Source: JANSWP01 sp041941305
Lineage (GTDB): Bacteria; Bacteroidota; Bacteroidia; Chitinophagales; Saprospiraceae
Length of the DNA: 64,000 bases
Direction: 5' to 3'
NCBI GenBank assembly: GCA_041941305.1
Contig: JBGTQJ010000046.1
Location: forward strand, 1-64,000
This document shows, one piece after another, positions 9,642 to 20,678 of this stretch; positions within the stretch are counted from its first letter, which is position 1; each line of letters starts with the position of its first letter. Below the pieces are notes generated by a model. That model had not been told where the DNA came from. It ran no database searches and worked only from the letters and a program-made list of their open reading frames with translations. The position numbers and the translations under genes are program-made.

Positions 9642-11180
9642 TCACTCCAACTCAATCACCCCAAACCGCATTTGATTTTTGCTGAAATCTCCCCAGGTAC
9701 CAGTCTTTTTTAATATCTGTCCACCAAAAAGCAGTTTGGTGCCATTGGTGTCGCCGATTAGCGCGCTATGCAGTTTGTTGGCGTCTTTTCCATCAATGAT
9801 TATTTCATCTGATTCAACAGCCCCGGAATTGTCGAAAATCATTAATCTGGCTACCAGGACAGACCAGGGAAGCCCCCAGGCTTTTCGCTCTTTTCTATCG
9901 GGGGTATGAAAGTAATACACATAGGTTTTCCCATCCAGAAATGCGGTGAATAGATTTGGTCTTTCAATCCTTTCATATTTCATATATCGGTTGGCGTTAT
10001 GAATGTTTTGTAGGTTGCCAGTTTCATCAAGTTTGTAATGAATGATGCTACTATGGATATAAGCGGTTGGAGGGGCGTATCCTGGCTTAGTGGATAAAGT
10101 TGGATTGGCAACAAGAGAACGTATATATTTATTTGTGGCAGTAAAGCTATACCCTCCATCAGATAGCGCATTGGCTGTTTCAAGAGAATAATGCCACACC
10201 TTGGAATTCTTTTTGGCTCTGTTTTCTTCCAAACTGGCAAGGAATGACTCATCCACTTGACTGACGGTGACTTCTTGTTTATCTGAGTTTAAATCTTGTT
10301 TGATAAAATAGACGCCTCTGACTTTATTCTCCAAATCACTTGTATAGTCACAAAAGCCTGAGAAAATGGCTTTGGTATCTTTCACTATTATTCCAGGAGC
10401 CCCTGCATTGTACTTAGATTCCAATTGGATAGGATATTCAATTAAGTCATGTTTTGTAATTCTATAAACTTTTGACCAGCCGGATAAATAAGCAGCCAGA
10501 AAGACTTCCCCCTCGTTGGAAACGATTACCTGATAAATAACAAATTTTTTCTCCTTGATTGGGAATTCCTGATGCTTTTCCCAGAGCAAATTCATTTGGT
10601 CATCAAAAACAGCAATGACGATACTTTCAACTTTGGATGGATTCTTATTGTTGATTAAGGCTACCTTAGACTTGTCTTCACTGACAATGAAACTGGAGGT
10701 GTTTTCAAAAGATGAATTAAACCGATAATTTTGTGCATAACCTCCAGAAGGAAGACCTATCTTTATTTCATGTTCGTAAGCTTTAAAAGGATGCTCAAAC
10801 CTACCATCTTTTAACCTAGCGGCATAAATATTCCACTGCTCTCTTAAAAGACTCCTTTTGCTTTGCAGACCATATACCCCTGATTTGGTTTTTACCACGT
10901 TTGTAAAATCCATCAACTTATCATCGAGATAAACATCCAAAGGTCTGGTTGAAATTAATTTGTGATTGTAATCAAATTTAAGCACATCCCTGTTTTGACC
11001 TTTGCCCAACTGGAGATAGTAATAATTTTCCTCTGCGCCTAAAATTTTGAATTCTTTAAAGGAGGAACCTGGAAACTTGAATAGTTCTCCCCATTGGACG
11101 AGATTATCATTACTTTGTCCAAGTATGCTTAAAGGAAGCAATGTGGAAAATAGCCAAATTAATATGGTTTTTAGATTCAT
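9642..11180 (-). CDS. Secreted protein of unknown function, possibly beta-propeller
   Basis: 512 residues with a clear signal peptide (about 1-21, ending LSILGQ) and no other membrane segment. I do not recognise the family. The body is rich in beta strands with alternating hydrophobic pattern and recurring units such as VIAVFDDQMNLLWEKHQEFP, VSNEGEVFLAAY and KTYVYYFHTP, a style seen in Bacteroidota periplasmic propellers. There is no T9SS tail or lipobox, so it is probably periplasmic. It is converging with the beta-helix gene, 247 bp apart, and stands alone as a transcription unit. Confidence 0.7.
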   Translation of the reverse strand: MNLKTILIWLFSTLLPLSILGQSNDNLVQWGELFKFPGSSFKEFKILGAEENYYYLQLGKGQNRDVLKFDYNHKLISTRPLDVYLDDKLMDFTNVVKTKSGVYGLQSKRSLLREQWNIYAARLKDGRFEHPFKAYEHEIKIGLPSGGYAQNYRFNSSFENTSSFIVSEDKSKVALINNKNPSKVESIVIAVFDDQMNLLWEKHQEFPIKEKKFVIYQVIVSNEGEVFLAAYLSGWSKVYRITKHDLIEYPIQLESKYNAGAPGIIVKDTKAIFSGFCDYTSDLENKVRGVYFIKQDLNSDKQEVTVSQVDESFLASLEENRAKKNSKVWHYSLETANALSDGGYSFTATNKYIRSLVANPTLSTKPGYAPPTAYIHSSIIHYKLDETGNLQNIHNANRYMKYERIERPNLFTAFLDGKTYVYYFHTPDRKERKAWGLPWSVLVARLMIFDNSGAVESDEIIIDGKDANKLHSALIGDTNGTKLLFGGQILKKTGTWGDFSKNQMRFGVIELE

Positions 11181-11718
11181 TAGTAAGATGATTTGAGGAT
11201 TTTAGCCAAATAGATGTAGTATACCTTGAGGCATTTTTCAACAAAATGCAGCCAAGAATAGCTATATTTTATCATTTGCCAACCTACTTGGTGTTTTTTA
11301 AGTATTGCCTTAGCAGAGGATCGTTACCATTTAGTAGAGCAAAATGCTGTCTGTCTATAGTTATTGTTAGTTGGTTTATGTTTACTCTTTTCGCTCGTTC
11401 AAAACTAATGCATTGCTCGAGTAATATTTAAAAATTGAAGAGCCAACGTGCATATCCGTGCGAGGCGTGTTTAACTTTATTGGCATGTCAGTTCCAGAAG
11501 GCTTAGTGTTTTCAAAATATGATTGTAGACTCCTCCCAATATCTTTTATATGAGCTAGAATAGAAATAAATTCAAGCTCACTTAAATCAGACTAGACCCA
11601 ATTGAAAAACTTCTTAAAATAAATAGGTGCATCAAAGGAAATAATTTGGATAATGTTATTTTTACCTAGGTTGTAAAATATACATGGTATTTTACAGAAA
11701 AAAACAGGCTTTTAAATA
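11181..11718. other. 538-bp gap without a credible gene; one hairpin
   Basis: Reading frames here are short and low in coding character. A perfect 9-bp hairpin, TGTAAAATA (11672-11680) with TATTTTACA (11688-11696), lies 23 bp beyond the stop of the SUFU-type immunity gene and may help terminate that operon, although no clear U-run follows on the minus strand. Nothing else is evident. Confidence 0.4.
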
Positions 11719-12318
11719 TTAGTCATGTCCTTCCCGAGAGGTAGGATTTGAGCAGGCTCTTTCTGGATTAAATATATCAACTTGGTTCTTTATGAAATAA
11801 TTTTCAAAATTATCTCTATTAGTTGTCTTTAGAAACAAATATTCATTATCAGAAATTGGAAAAGTTACTAAAAACCTTACTTCAGTATCATCAATTTTCA
11901 AAAGGTCAAAATATCCTTCCCAATATACTGGTAGTGTAAAGTATAAATGTGGTAAATGTTCAAAACCAGCTTTCGCTTTTTTTACTGCATTAACCAGTAC
12001 ATTACCAGGTCCTAGAAAATTATTCTCCTGTAAAAAATATTCATGAGCTACAACTAAAATTTTCGGATATTCTGTCAATTTCTTTGGTGCTCCAGAAAGT
12101 ATTTCTAAACCAAATGGAATAGGTCCTTTTGAGCCATTTAATATTATTTTAGATACTCCATAAGTTGAATATGAAATAAAATCATCATAAGGACCGTCTG
12201 CTTGAAGAATAACAAACCTATTAGAACTTTCCTTTGATAAGAAGGATCTTTCAAAAATATTATTTCCGAAGCCTTCTCTAATGTAATGCTTTAGTTTTGC
12301 TAAAGTAATAGATCTCAT
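11719..12318 (-). CDS. SUFU-family immunity protein for the RHS toxin
   Basis: 199 residues, cytoplasmic. The core matches the suppressor-of-fused (SUFU) fold used by many bacterial immunity proteins: PFGLEIL, then KILVVAHEYFLQENNFLGPG, LPHLYFTLPVYW, and VRFLVTFPISDNEYLFLK before a short tail. Its start codon overlaps the stop of the upstream RHS gene by 4 bp (ATGA at 12315-12318), so translation is probably coupled, as expected for a toxin and its antidote. It should bind and neutralise the C-terminal nuclease of the RHS protein. Which surface it uses cannot be seen here. Confidence 0.75.
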   Translation of the reverse strand: MRSITLAKLKHYIREGFGNNIFERSFLSKESSNRFVILQADGPYDDFISYSTYGVSKIILNGSKGPIPFGLEILSGAPKKLTEYPKILVVAHEYFLQENNFLGPGNVLVNAVKKAKAGFEHLPHLYFTLPVYWEGYFDLLKIDDTEVRFLVTFPISDNEYLFLKTTNRDNFENYFIKNQVDIFNPERACSNPTSREGHD

Positions 12319-15300
12319 TCGTCTTTTTGTTCAAGTTTATGACTTCTATTTGTAGCCCTTGTTTCAGGTCTATATCTCGAAGCATCATTATATAATTCTT
12401 TTAATTCATCCCATGATATTTCACCTTTTTCATATCTTTCATAATCTCTCCAATATTCATTTCCCGGAGTATGTCCCATATCCCATGCCCTTTGCTGATA
12501 TTCTCTACCACTTTTAGTTGTAACATCAATCAAATCATCAAATTCAATTATCTCTCCAGTGTCAGGGTCTCTTACAAATCCATCTGCTCCTCGATTTTGC
12601 TCAAAAGCATCTTCAATGGTACTTTTTCGTAAATAAGGTCTTTTCTTTCCCTTACCCCAAATTTTGCTCATTTGTTCTCTAGTCAATTTAACAAGACCTT
12701 CTTTTAAAGCCTTTTCAAGCAGATCTGTAGGTAAACTTATCACAGGTATTCCTGTCACTTCCTCAAATATTGCTTCACTTCCTTCTTTAACAATAGCTGC
12801 AAGTCCAATCCCTTTCACAATAAGTACACCTGCAGCTAGACCTTGGACGCCTACTGCATAAACTGCATATTCATTTGCTTCAGCGTCGGTGAGTTTTTGA
12901 AACTCGTGGTGACGAGCAGTCTTCTTCATATGAGCAGCTCTTTTTGCTGTCCAAGATTGTACATGATTTTCAGCCATAGCTTTCTGCAAGCCATGCAAAT
13001 CAATATGCTTCACTGGATCGTTCTCCGCGTAGTTATAAGTAGATACCCACGGAAATCGGTCAGCAATAGGATCCACCCCAGTAAACCTCCCAAAGGTCGC
13101 ATCATACATTCTAAAGCCGTAAAAACTCCAATTTAGTCCAAGGTCTTTTTCTAGTTCCTTTCCATTGTACAAATAGTTATTATTAGGATCAAATGAATGC
13201 ACCCATACTCCCTCGAAATTGAGTCCGAAAGGATAATAAAGCTCCCTTTGCATCACCTCCAAAGAATCCAGATTAGAGGTTTCTGACTCGGTTAAAATCA
13301 AACCATCCTCATCTCTATCCTCAAAGAAAACCATCAAATTACCTAAATGGTCATCAATTTTGTATTGGAATCTTGGTAGAGAATCTTTTAAATAAACCCT
13401 CCCTTCACCATGATGATAAACTTCAGCCGTATCATTCACAAATTCTACTCCTCCCAGATAGAGTCTGATATTCGTACTTCCAGTAGAATCTGTAGTCTCC
13501 TTTTTGTATTTCTTCCCACCAAAAGTATATTCAAAGAGCATTGAGCCACCATCTTTACTGATGACCTTAGGCAAATTTAATAAATTATACGTCGCAGTCA
13601 TACCTCTCCCAGCATCTTCGGTGATATTTCCATTGCCATCATAACTATACACCGTTTCAGCTGGTTCAAAGCCTTTGGATTGGGCTAGAGAATCAACAGT
13701 TTTATCGTAAAGGCTATCTAATCTTTCATTTGCATATTTATAAGATAAACTATCTATCATTCCATAAACAGCATTTTCTCCTGTCCCTTGTATCCAGCCA
13801 TTTCTTAGAAGGTCAGTAATATTTCCAGCAGGGTCATAGCTGTAATTGGTGTTGTAACGTCCATCTTCTCTTTCTGGAGTGAAAAATGTATTATTCATCA
13901 CCGTTACTCGATGATCACCATCATAAGAATATTCATTACGCATACCTCCAAGGGTACAGTTAGAAGACATATCTATGCGGTCAATATCCAAGCCATCATA
14001 TCTCAGTTTTTCATAAAACAAATCGCTGTTTTGAGTATAATTACCACTAGAACCTCCAGGTAAAGAAGTTGCTGTTTTATCACAGCAATCCGTTAATGCC
14101 AGTTCTGAAATTTCGCAGCGTCCATTGAATAGTTGAATTTGCTCAGCATTTGTGTTGGTGATACTGATTTCAAAACAGATAAAACCAGCACCAGAGAAAT
14201 AGGCATTAACAAACACATCACCGAATAAACCGAAATAATCCAATGCAGTTTCCAAAAGGTTTTCCAGTTGTACTGCAGAAGCTAAAGTGGTTAAATCTAA
14301 AGAGGGTTCAACTTCATAATATTGCTCATTGATTCGAATATCAGTGAGCTCAGGGTCGCAACCTTCTTCAACTGGCTTTTGACCAGAAGGCAATTCCAGA
14401 CAAAAACTGGAAGAAGCAGTACAAACTGAATCTCCTTCAAAACATTCCATTTCTCCTATGGAATTGATTGAAATAAGTTTACCTGCTGCATCGTAGTCAT
14501 AATCAACTTGTTGTAAAAATCCACCAGTAGCAGCCTCTCCCAGGTATTTTATTTTGACCAGGTCTTGAGAGTTGTATGCTAATCTAGAAAGGATATTACT
14601 GGCTCCATCAATTGTAAGTGCTGTTTCCGTTGGGCGTAAAATATCATCAAATCCAAATGTATAAGATACATCAACTGTTTGTGGTCCTTCAATTTTCATA
14701 CTTTGCCCTGTTAGCAATCCTGCATCTGTATAAGAGGGTATGCTCGTAATTTTGTGATAATTGGGATAAGTCACCACAATAGAATCCGGTCTTCCTATAT
14801 TATCAAAAATTCCATTTTGGGTAAGTTTGGAATCCCCAAGACCGCCAACATATAAGATTCGTTCATCAGAAGATTTGAGCCAGGTATGGTCAGGTTCATA
14901 GGTATTTGATAATAAATCCCCAATTTTATCCCCATCGAAGTCATCTTCATCAACAATTTCCTCTGGCAAACTGCCTAAGCCATTAAAATCTCCTTTGGAA
15001 ATTAAGGTAATTCTGTTCAGAGCATCATAATCGAAAATCTGTATATTTCCATTGGCATCCTGAGTAGCTTTAGGACGGTAAGCTACATCCCACCAATAGT
15101 TTCTGACTCCAGAGCCTGGCACCTTCTTTTCATATACTCTATCTATTGCATTGTATTTATAGGAATATTCTTCCCCCACAGGATTTGTGATGGTAGATAA
15201 TCTTCCAAGATTATCAAAACTATAAGTTGTAATACCTCCTGCCCCAGAAATGTTTTTTCTCGTTCTTCCCAGTCCATCAGTATGTGTTTGAGAAAGATGT

Positions 15301-18300
15301 GTGTTTGGATCAGTGACACAAGTTAATGCAAAAAACTCACTGCTTCCCTTTTGTTCAGTTAATGTGATATTGCCAACTGCATCGGTTATTTCTGTCCATC
15401 TACTGGCAGGAGAGGCTTCATGAACAATGGTATTTTCTCCTCTGGTAAGTTTAACATCTGAAATAACTCTGAAAAAATTGTCATATTTCGTTCTACTTAG
15501 TTGAGCTCCATCATTTTCCCTTCTAACTCCCAATTCTTTTCCAAATCCATCCAGATATTGAGTTGTAACCTGATTTGGAAATTCCCCATCAGCAAAGCTG
15601 AGGTCAGTTCTCACATAATTATCATAAGCTCCAATATTGTACTGGAATTTTGTTCTCTGTCTTCCATTTAAGGTAGTTAACGAATCCAGTCTTGCTCTTG
15701 GGTCATAATAATAAGCAGTCGTTATACTGTCTGGATCATTCGTTGAACTCAATTCAAAATAGGTGTTATAGGCATAATTAGTGCTAAAACCCTGATAGCT
15801 TCTTTGAGTCAGTTGTAGTTGGTCATTCCAAACTAGTGAAATTGGGTCAAAGAAAGTGTTATCGTGTTTGGTTAATTTATAGGTAGTGGGTTTGCCATCT
15901 CCATTGTATCCTGAAAATTGTCCTACTTCTCGAAGTGTGCTGTCCCGCCATGTCCAGTTGGATAGTGGAACTACTTTACCAGAACCATCTCTAGTTAAGG
16001 CAGTAAAGCTGGATTGAGTTATATTAACCGAATCCAATGAAGTTTTAGTGACTATCGGAGCTAAATATCCTATACTGTCTTTCAAATAATCCAGTGCACT
16101 TTGGCTAAATTTAGATGTCTCATCTGTTACATCATATGCAAAGTCATTATAGGTCCATACTGTCACATCACCAGAATAAATGGTTGTAATCGTTTTTGGG
16201 GTATATGGGTTAGTTCCTACGTATGAATAATTAGTTGTCACATTGGGAGCAGGTCCAGCTAGTAGAGAATCCAGGGTATAAGTACTAATGAGGCGAATAT
16301 TATTGGTTCTCAAATTCCTATCCAATAAATAATAATTTTTGGTTATTTCCTTAAATGGGTGAGGAACGATATTCCCCTTTATCAAATCGTATATCTGAAG
16401 CAGACGACCATTGATGCTCTTGAATGGAGATAATTCTCTAATTAAACCATGTACGTAATTATCAATAAATTTACCGTGATAGTGATTTTGATACATCTCT
16501 GACTGAAAAAAACTTGGTATAGACGTTTCTTCCTGAAACACATCGTAATTCATAAGGCTTAATTGCCTTAAAGAGCTATCAGCATTATAAGTTTCAGTTT
16601 GGTACTCTACTCCCAATAACCAGGTCATATAAGCAAAAGTCTCAGGATAATCCAGTGCAGGCGGTATATCCAGATTACTGCTGGTGACTGAATAATGAGC
16701 ACAATCTGTAATTGTTTCTAGGACACAGGATTTTTTTACTTCCAGTTTTTGTCCAATCAACAAAGGGCTCCAGGAAGGCATTTGAATTTTTTGTAAGAAA
16801 TTATCTGGTGTGGTGAAATAATGCTTGGTGTGTCCAATTCCTATACTATCCCAGCTTTCAGTTACCATGCCATACCCTATCTGATTGCTTTTATTCGACC
16901 ATAGATCGTTTTGAAAACTTGAAGTAGTTATTACTTTATGCTCATAACCAGGGTAATAGTAATTATCACTATTTCGATAAACCCTAATTGGCATATTTAT
17001 AACAGAGCTGCTATCATAAACATAATGAGTGATTTTGGCAGGAGAGTCTCCAGGGTTTTCTTCTAATCTAATGACTCTCAACCCTGCCCCTGCTTCTCCT
17101 GTTTGTCCGGGTCCTACAGGTGGTAAAACATTTAATCCATAGCTGTATTGAATACGACCTCCTGAAGCGAATTCAAGTGACTTCAAAGCACCAATTACAG
17201 CTAAATTTGAGTCTGGAGTTTCTTTTTGACCGAGATGAATTTGACCGCCAAGCGTATTCGAAAATGGAAATTGTCTCTCAATTCCTGTAGTAGTAAAATC
17301 TACTATCTGACCATTTTTTAATGCCCTATACTCAACAGGTGGTAGTGGAGAATTGGAAGCACTGTTATCATTGTAATAGCCAAACAAATCCTGATTGAGG
17401 CTAAATCGTTTTGGTAAATTGGCAGCAATGCCTTCATAATCAATTTTAGTTATGAAATCATGGTGTCCTCCAAATCTGTCTATTTCTTCTATTCTATCCA
17501 GAAAGCTTCGCTGCTTCTCAGCATTGTATATAGACTGCTCAGTTTCTTCATCATATCTGTCAATCAAATCTTTAATTTCCATTAAAGAACCATACTCAGA
17601 CATATGGGTTCTATAGCCCCAATCTTTGTCTAAAAGGTCACCATAAGGAATATTGATCCTGATTGGGAAAGTAAAACAGCCTAATCCAAATTCGAGGTAA
17701 AAATAGGTGTGAAATTTCGACCAATGTATATTGTAAATATTTCCAAGATGAAATTCTGTATCATCCGTAATACTAATGGCAGAACGTTCAGGTGTTTCCG
17801 GCAATTCAGGTGGGTCGCAATCGGCAGTTGAAGCACTAAATGCTGGATTATCGTAAAATAACTTCCAACCTTTATAATATTTCAGACTATCATTCTCTCC
17901 TCTTTTAACTACTATACTATCACAGAGGAAATCATCCACAATTTCTCCTCTTGGTGCCCCATAATGAAACTCCAGGGCTTCCCCTCTGGCTGTACTGGTA
18001 TTGATGCTCGTTAAATGCCACCTTTCCAAGTTACTTTCCGTAACAGAATAGGCAAACTCAGCTCTTCCATTTTCCCATTTGGTTTTAAAAATACGTAAAT
18101 CATTAAGATCTGTATTTTGATTGGTGGTTAAATAACCACTGCCATCTATATTAAAATTGGGAAAGGTATGGGTATAGCTTTTATCAGCATAATAGTTCAA
18201 ATCTCGGGATTCATATCCCAATTCAACTTCCTCATGGGTCATTCTTGACTTTACCTTGGTCAAATGCCAGGCACTGGAGAATTTTGGTGCCGCCATGATT

Positions 18301-20624
18301 CGGTAATTGCGGTTATAAGTATTGCCATAAGTGACAATCCTTTTGGGCCCAATAACAGGATTGTATAGGATTTGACCAATATCAATTTGAGCATCCCCGA
18401 ATTTGTCACGATAGATGCTTTCTTCTTCATAAGTATAAAAATTGGGTAGATAATAATTCGTGTTTTGCGTTATGTCTACAGCTGTAAAATCAGAGTTTCC
18501 AAAGGAATAACTCATTCCATCCGGAGTGTTTATTGTGAATGCAGCTATATGCTCTGCTCCGTCCAGAGTGTCTTTTTGGGTAATTATTTCTAGTCCATCT
18601 ATATTTGGAAAGGTGATGGGTTCTTCTGATGCATTGAAAATAAATTTACCTGAATACCCTCCACAATTGAAGAAAAACTCATCTGGCTGGGTATCCATTT
18701 TTTTAGTTTCGTAGATATACTCGTTTCCTAATAATTCTTTGATCGCCTGAATCCAGTTATCCCAATTACCAATCTGGTCATTGAAAAACTTGACATCTTC
18801 AATCCACTTTCCTGAATGAACCTGTTGTAAAATTTCTGATTTATCCTCACTTGATAGGTTGGTAATTTGTGAATTATCATGATGAAAATAGCCGGTACCC
18901 TCTTCCTCATATTTTATGTTGGTTAATTGTTCGTTTAATGAAAAGCCTGCATTAAAACCAATCTCAATTGCTACTTCGATATCTAATAATGGGATTGAAA
19001 ACCATGGAATACTCAAAGAATAATTAATTAGATTAGGATGAATTGGTGCCCAGGATATTCTCAACTTTGCTGCACCAAATTGAATTGGGTCTGCTGTTAA
19101 TGGAAAACCTTCTTTAATTTTTGTGATGATGCCATCATAATCCATTCCACAGCCTAAGCCATCACTTCCCGGGAATGTAAGCCTCAGACCAATATTAGAA
19201 GGAATCTCAATTCTACCCTTCATTTTATATTTTCTCCCTACGCCTATACCAGTTGTCTTTCCCATAAATTCATCGGGAAGTCCTTTAACGACAAGAGAAA
19301 TCATTCCCCCAGCATCTAAATTCCAGTGCTGCCCTACCAAAGAACCAATATCATTCACTTTCAAACCATTATTGGAACTACTAATGGATACTGGAATGGT
19401 GATGTCATAGGCTTGTAAATTATACAGAGGAATAGAGGTATTTTGAGAGCCATTGTACAAATTCACCCCGCCATTAACTGCCTTTATCATTTCTAATGCT
19501 GATGGAGAAGGTGCCGCTGCACCCGGACCATCCAATCCCAATCCGGCAATAACATCTGTAAAATAGTTTTGGTCAGCGTCTGTGCCTGGTGTAGGATTAA
19601 CTACAACTTCAGCAAGAGGGTTTCCAATATCTTTCCCCTGTCCATTTGGTCCATTTTCAGGATAGGCTATTGTATCTCCGTCACAATTTTGGTAAGGAAT
19701 GGTTAGTCCCAAATTCGAATTTAGAAATGCCACCAAATCTAAATTTTCCAACTCTTGATTGATAGTATCACCAAGGTATGAAGCAAGGTCTCCTTGATGC
19801 CATGAGGGAGGGTTTATTCCAGAATTATTGAGTTCCGTATTTAGTCCAAGAGAATCATCCGTAATCCCTGTTGCTAATGAAGGTAAATCAACACAATCAA
19901 AATTAAAGCAATTAATTCCATATTCAATTGCTCCACTTTCTGACATGGCATTGAGAATAATGGCAGCGGTATTAATTGAAGGGACTTCGACAGTATCATT
20001 TGGAGGGCTGCTAGCCCCAGTGTTTAATACATCATCAGTTGTTAGTTCTCCAGCATCACCATCAAAAACGGTTAAGTTGTCTATACTTGCACTATCCGGG
20101 TTGAGAATATCACTGATATCCGGTTCTGTAATCGGGCAAGGAATTGCCTGAATAGTTGGATAAGTAGATAACTCAGGAAACATTCCTGAGCCAAATGAAG
20201 TTATCGGTTGTTGCTTAAAGTATTTTAGAAGATTAAAACTCGAATCATATGTTACTGCACAAATATTATTTGCTAAAGAGTCATATTCAAACTTGACATA
20301 AAAACTGTCTTGGCTACATATATAATTTAATGTATCTGCCAACATTTCAAACGAAGTAAATTGAATATAACCTGACCAAGTTCCTTTAGGATGTATAAAT
20401 TCAACTATATCTAAGGGATTGCTTGGACTTATGATTCCAAAAACCTGCTCCACTGTATCTACATCATAACAAACCTCATAATACTGAATGCCACAACACA
20501 AATCTATATCTGGTTCATAATCAAACAGAGGATCAGTTAAACCGCAACCATCCTGAGCAGATAAAACATTTAATTGAAAGAAAAAAAGAGTAGAGAAGAT
20601 GAGACTTTGATATATAGTTTTCAT
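12315..20624 (-). CDS. RHS-repeat polymorphic toxin with C-terminal GH-E nuclease-like domain
   Basis: 2769 residues. Signal peptide (about 1-23, ending LNVLSAQ). A long N-terminal region of about 1400 residues with SpvB/TcdB-like character precedes the YD/RHS repeats (for example YDALNRIT, YSYDPAGNITDLLRN, YSYDGNGNITEDAG). The RHS core end is clear: YGFRMYDATFGRFTGVDPIAD then YNYAENDPVKHIDLHG (to about 2546). After that the sequence changes to a 223-residue variable tail with a hydrophobic stretch (about 2590-2612) and, from about 2665, a nuclease-like domain with WDMGHTPGNEYW (His2718), RYRPE (Glu2754) and NRSH, fitting the GH-E branch of the HNH/endonuclease VII toxins. It is the middle gene of a three-gene operon, 54 bp after the lamin-tail gene and overlapping its immunity gene. 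No T9SS tail is present; how it leaves the cell is unclear. Confidence 0.88.
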   Translation of the reverse strand: MKTIYQSLIFSTLFFFQLNVLSAQDGCGLTDPLFDYEPDIDLCCGIQYYEVCYDVDTVEQVFGIISPSNPLDIVEFIHPKGTWSGYIQFTSFEMLADTLNYICSQDSFYVKFEYDSLANNICAVTYDSSFNLLKYFKQQPITSFGSGMFPELSTYPTIQAIPCPITEPDISDILNPDSASIDNLTVFDGDAGELTTDDVLNTGASSPPNDTVEVPSINTAAIILNAMSESGAIEYGINCFNFDCVDLPSLATGITDDSLGLNTELNNSGINPPSWHQGDLASYLGDTINQELENLDLVAFLNSNLGLTIPYQNCDGDTIAYPENGPNGQGKDIGNPLAEVVVNPTPGTDADQNYFTDVIAGLGLDGPGAAAPSPSALEMIKAVNGGVNLYNGSQNTSIPLYNLQAYDITIPVSISSSNNGLKVNDIGSLVGQHWNLDAGGMISLVVKGLPDEFMGKTTGIGVGRKYKMKGRIEIPSNIGLRLTFPGSDGLGCGMDYDGIITKIKEGFPLTADPIQFGAAKLRISWAPIHPNLINYSLSIPWFSIPLLDIEVAIEIGFNAGFSLNEQLTNIKYEEEGTGYFHHDNSQITNLSSEDKSEILQQVHSGKWIEDVKFFNDQIGNWDNWIQAIKELLGNEYIYETKKMDTQPDEFFFNCGGYSGKFIFNASEEPITFPNIDGLEIITQKDTLDGAEHIAAFTINTPDGMSYSFGNSDFTAVDITQNTNYYLPNFYTYEEESIYRDKFGDAQIDIGQILYNPVIGPKRIVTYGNTYNRNYRIMAAPKFSSAWHLTKVKSRMTHEEVELGYESRDLNYYADKSYTHTFPNFNIDGSGYLTTNQNTDLNDLRIFKTKWENGRAEFAYSVTESNLERWHLTSINTSTARGEALEFHYGAPRGEIVDDFLCDSIVVKRGENDSLKYYKGWKLFYDNPAFSASTADCDPPELPETPERSAISITDDTEFHLGNIYNIHWSKFHTYFYLEFGLGCFTFPIRINIPYGDLLDKDWGYRTHMSEYGSLMEIKDLIDRYDEETEQSIYNAEKQRSFLDRIEEIDRFGGHHDFITKIDYEGIAANLPKRFSLNQDLFGYYNDNSASNSPLPPVEYRALKNGQIVDFTTTGIERQFPFSNTLGGQIHLGQKETPDSNLAVIGALKSLEFASGGRIQYSYGLNVLPPVGPGQTGEAGAGLRVIRLEENPGDSPAKITHYVYDSSSVINMPIRVYRNSDNYYYPGYEHKVITTSSFQNDLWSNKSNQIGYGMVTESWDSIGIGHTKHYFTTPDNFLQKIQMPSWSPLLIGQKLEVKKSCVLETITDCAHYSVTSSNLDIPPALDYPETFAYMTWLLGVEYQTETYNADSSLRQLSLMNYDVFQEETSIPSFFQSEMYQNHYHGKFIDNYVHGLIRELSPFKSINGRLLQIYDLIKGNIVPHPFKEITKNYYLLDRNLRTNNIRLISTYTLDSLLAGPAPNVTTNYSYVGTNPYTPKTITTIYSGDVTVWTYNDFAYDVTDETSKFSQSALDYLKDSIGYLAPIVTKTSLDSVNITQSSFTALTRDGSGKVVPLSNWTWRDSTLREVGQFSGYNGDGKPTTYKLTKHDNTFFDPISLVWNDQLQLTQRSYQGFSTNYAYNTYFELSSTNDPDSITTAYYYDPRARLDSLTTLNGRQRTKFQYNIGAYDNYVRTDLSFADGEFPNQVTTQYLDGFGKELGVRRENDGAQLSRTKYDNFFRVISDVKLTRGENTIVHEASPASRWTEITDAVGNITLTEQKGSSEFFALTCVTDPNTHLSQTHTDGLGRTRKNISGAGGITTYSFDNLGRLSTITNPVGEEYSYKYNAIDRVYEKKVPGSGVRNYWWDVAYRPKATQDANGNIQIFDYDALNRITLISKGDFNGLGSLPEEIVDEDDFDGDKIGDLLSNTYEPDHTWLKSSDERILYVGGLGDSKLTQNGIFDNIGRPDSIVVTYPNYHKITSIPSYTDAGLLTGQSMKIEGPQTVDVSYTFGFDDILRPTETALTIDGASNILSRLAYNSQDLVKIKYLGEAATGGFLQQVDYDYDAAGKLISINSIGEMECFEGDSVCTASSSFCLELPSGQKPVEEGCDPELTDIRINEQYYEVEPSLDLTTLASAVQLENLLETALDYFGLFGDVFVNAYFSGAGFICFEISITNTNAEQIQLFNGRCEISELALTDCCDKTATSLPGGSSGNYTQNSDLFYEKLRYDGLDIDRIDMSSNCTLGGMRNEYSYDGDHRVTVMNNTFFTPEREDGRYNTNYSYDPAGNITDLLRNGWIQGTGENAVYGMIDSLSYKYANERLDSLYDKTVDSLAQSKGFEPAETVYSYDGNGNITEDAGRGMTATYNLLNLPKVISKDGGSMLFEYTFGGKKYKKETTDSTGSTNIRLYLGGVEFVNDTAEVYHHGEGRVYLKDSLPRFQYKIDDHLGNLMVFFEDRDEDGLILTESETSNLDSLEVMQRELYYPFGLNFEGVWVHSFDPNNNYLYNGKELEKDLGLNWSFYGFRMYDATFGRFTGVDPIADRFPWVSTYNYAENDPVKHIDLHGLQKAMAENHVQSWTAKRAAHMKKTARHHEFQKLTDAEANEYAVYAVGVQGLAAGVLIVKGIGLAAIVKEGSEAIFEEVTGIPVISLPTDLLEKALKEGLVKLTREQMSKIWGKGKKRPYLRKSTIEDAFEQNRGADGFVRDPDTGEIIEFDDLIDVTTKSGREYQQRAWDMGHTPGNEYWRDYERYEKGEISWDELKELYNDASRYRPETRATNRSHKLEQKDE

Positions 20625-20678
20625 GAAGATGTTATTTAAGTTTTGAGGAAAAAAATTGAAAAAGAAGATGACGATGGT

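Noticed and set aside
11246..11431. 61-codon open frame on the plus strand
   Set aside because: Short, Cys- and aromatic-rich without recognisable character, no partner genes; likely chance.
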